A stretch of DNA of 7,442 nt from Candidatus Omnitrophota bacterium (GTDB lineage: Bacteria; Omnitrophota; Gorgyraeia; Gygaellales; Profunditerraquicolaceae). Below are positions 6,994 to 7,442 of the stretch, piece by piece (position 1 is the stretch's first letter; each line of letters begins with the position of its first letter). Below the pieces are notes generated by a model, which searched no databases, was not told the DNA's origin, and saw nothing but the letters and a program-made list of their open reading frames with translations. The position numbers were made by a program, and so were the translations under genes. Location: positions 1 through 7,442 of the forward strand of contig JAQTNB010000054.1 of NCBI GenBank assembly GCA_028714055.1. The letters run 5' to 3'.

Positions 6994-7021
6994 ATTATAT
7001 CGCTTCCGGAGGCGCTTGCAA
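6994..7021 (-). promoter_or_regulatory. Sigma70-like promoter of the PilZ gene
   Basis: Minus strand: -35 TTGCAA (7021-7016, 4 of 6), 16-base spacer, -10 TATAAT (6999-6994, perfect). The leader would be about 30 bases and holds the GGGAGG ribosome binding site. The spacer length matches those of the other two promoters in the window. Confidence 0.65.
7001..7014. repeat. Near-palindrome in the PilZ promoter spacer
   Basis: A 14-base inverted repeat, CGCTTCCGGAGGCG, with one mismatched pair, lying wholly between the -35 and -10 elements. It could be an operator because it sits where a bound protein would block polymerase. Inverted repeats of this quality are expected about ten times by chance in 7.4 kb, so support is weak. 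Confidence 0.25.
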
Positions 7022-7054
7022 TATATTTTTACCGGGGGGACCGAACGAAGGACA

Positions 7055-7442
7055 CTATTGGAGCAGGGACCTGATCTGATGATACAGGTGGTTTTTTACC
7101 AGGTCGTCGGTCTTAGCGGCATCTCCGGTGACCAGGATCACCTTGGCTTCGGGCTGCAAATCCCTGATACGCGCGTACAGGTCTACCCCGGACATGTCCT
7201 TGAGTATCATATCGGATACGACCAGGTCGAATTCCTGCTTGGCGAGGATCTCCAGCGCCTGCTCTCCTGTCTTGGCGATGGTAACGGCGTAGCCTTTCAG
7301 TAATTTGCGGAAAAAATCCGACACAATATCTTCCGTTTCAATGACCAGGACATTCGTTATATCCGCGCCGTAACGCTCCCGGGCGCAGTCTTCCAGGATA
7401 TTGACGATCTCATTAATATCAAAAGGCTTGGTGATGATCGCC
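7055..7442 (-). CDS. Response regulator with tandem receiver domains (5' end outside window)
   Basis: The frame is open to the right edge, giving 128 visible residues. The first about 30 (with TKPFDINEIVNIL) are the end of one receiver domain: its beta5 Lys-Pro pair and last helix. A second receiver begins with VLVIETED (7351-7328). It keeps FDLVVSDMILKDMSG with a likely phospho-acceptor Asp (codon 7213-7211) and the Thr of LVTGDA. Its acidic pair, usually DD, reads Glu-Thr. The protein stops 23 residues after LVT, before the beta5 strand and conserved Lys. Receiver domains take phosphate from a histidine kinase; the second domain is probably regulatory, degenerate or a remnant. No output domain follows it. 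The GTG at 7324 is an internal codon and not the start, because the receiver fold continues upstream of it. Confidence 0.87.
   Translation of the reverse strand, partial: AIITKPFDINEIVNILEDCARERYGADITNVLVIETEDIVSDFFRKLLKGYAVTIAKTGEQALEILAKQEFDLVVSDMILKDMSGVDLYARIRDLQPEAKVILVTGDAAKTDDLVKNHLYHQIRSLLQ

Noticed and set aside
7055..7324. 89-residue receiver protein starting at GTG 7324
   Set aside because: The same frame continues upstream through VLVIETED and a further receiver end with the KPF motif up to the window edge, so 7324 is internal.

Overview
The window reads as a stretch of bacterial chromosome with every supportable gene on the minus strand and intergenic gaps of at most about 120 bases. 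I see no RNA gene, insertion sequence, prophage or CRISPR array. The gene types (a PurS-PurL fusion, a prohibitin-like SPFH protein, an SGNH-fold membrane-anchored protein, a PilZ protein and a tandem receiver protein) and moderately high GC suggest a Gram-negative-type bacterium. An uncultured lineage such as Omnitrophota or a deltaproteobacterial relative is my guess, at low confidence; nothing here fixes the taxon.

In transcription order (high to low coordinates): (1) 7442-7055 is the C-terminal part of a response regulator with at least two receiver domains; the last is degenerate and short. (2) 6956-6600 is a small PilZ-type protein with its own good sigma70-like promoter. (3) 6527-5544 is a membrane-anchored SGNH/GDSL-fold protein whose C-terminal Asp/His catalytic positions read Asn/Tyr. 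(4) 5472-5101 is an unrecognised 123-residue protein with two membrane segments around a helical linker, with its own promoter and followed by a strong intrinsic terminator. (5) 4979 to the window start is a four-gene operon: purB, a 61-residue two-helix membrane protein, a prohibitin/SPFH protein, and a fused PurS-PurL synthase that runs off the left edge.

The operon ties two steps of IMP synthesis (FGAM synthesis and the adenylosuccinate lyase steps) to two membrane proteins with no known role in purine synthesis. Spacing is tight (13, 10 and 48 bases), the SPFH gene's Shine-Dalgarno overlaps the previous stop codon, and no terminator interrupts the set, so co-expression is well supported; a functional link is only inference. 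No glutaminase (PurQ) is in view and would be expected elsewhere.

The most unusual points are the membrane pair inside the purine operon, the SGNH protein lacking its Asp-His dyad, and the terminal receiver domain that keeps the phospho-acceptor Asp but lacks the acidic pair and the beta5 Lys. None of these amounts to a demonstrated new system.
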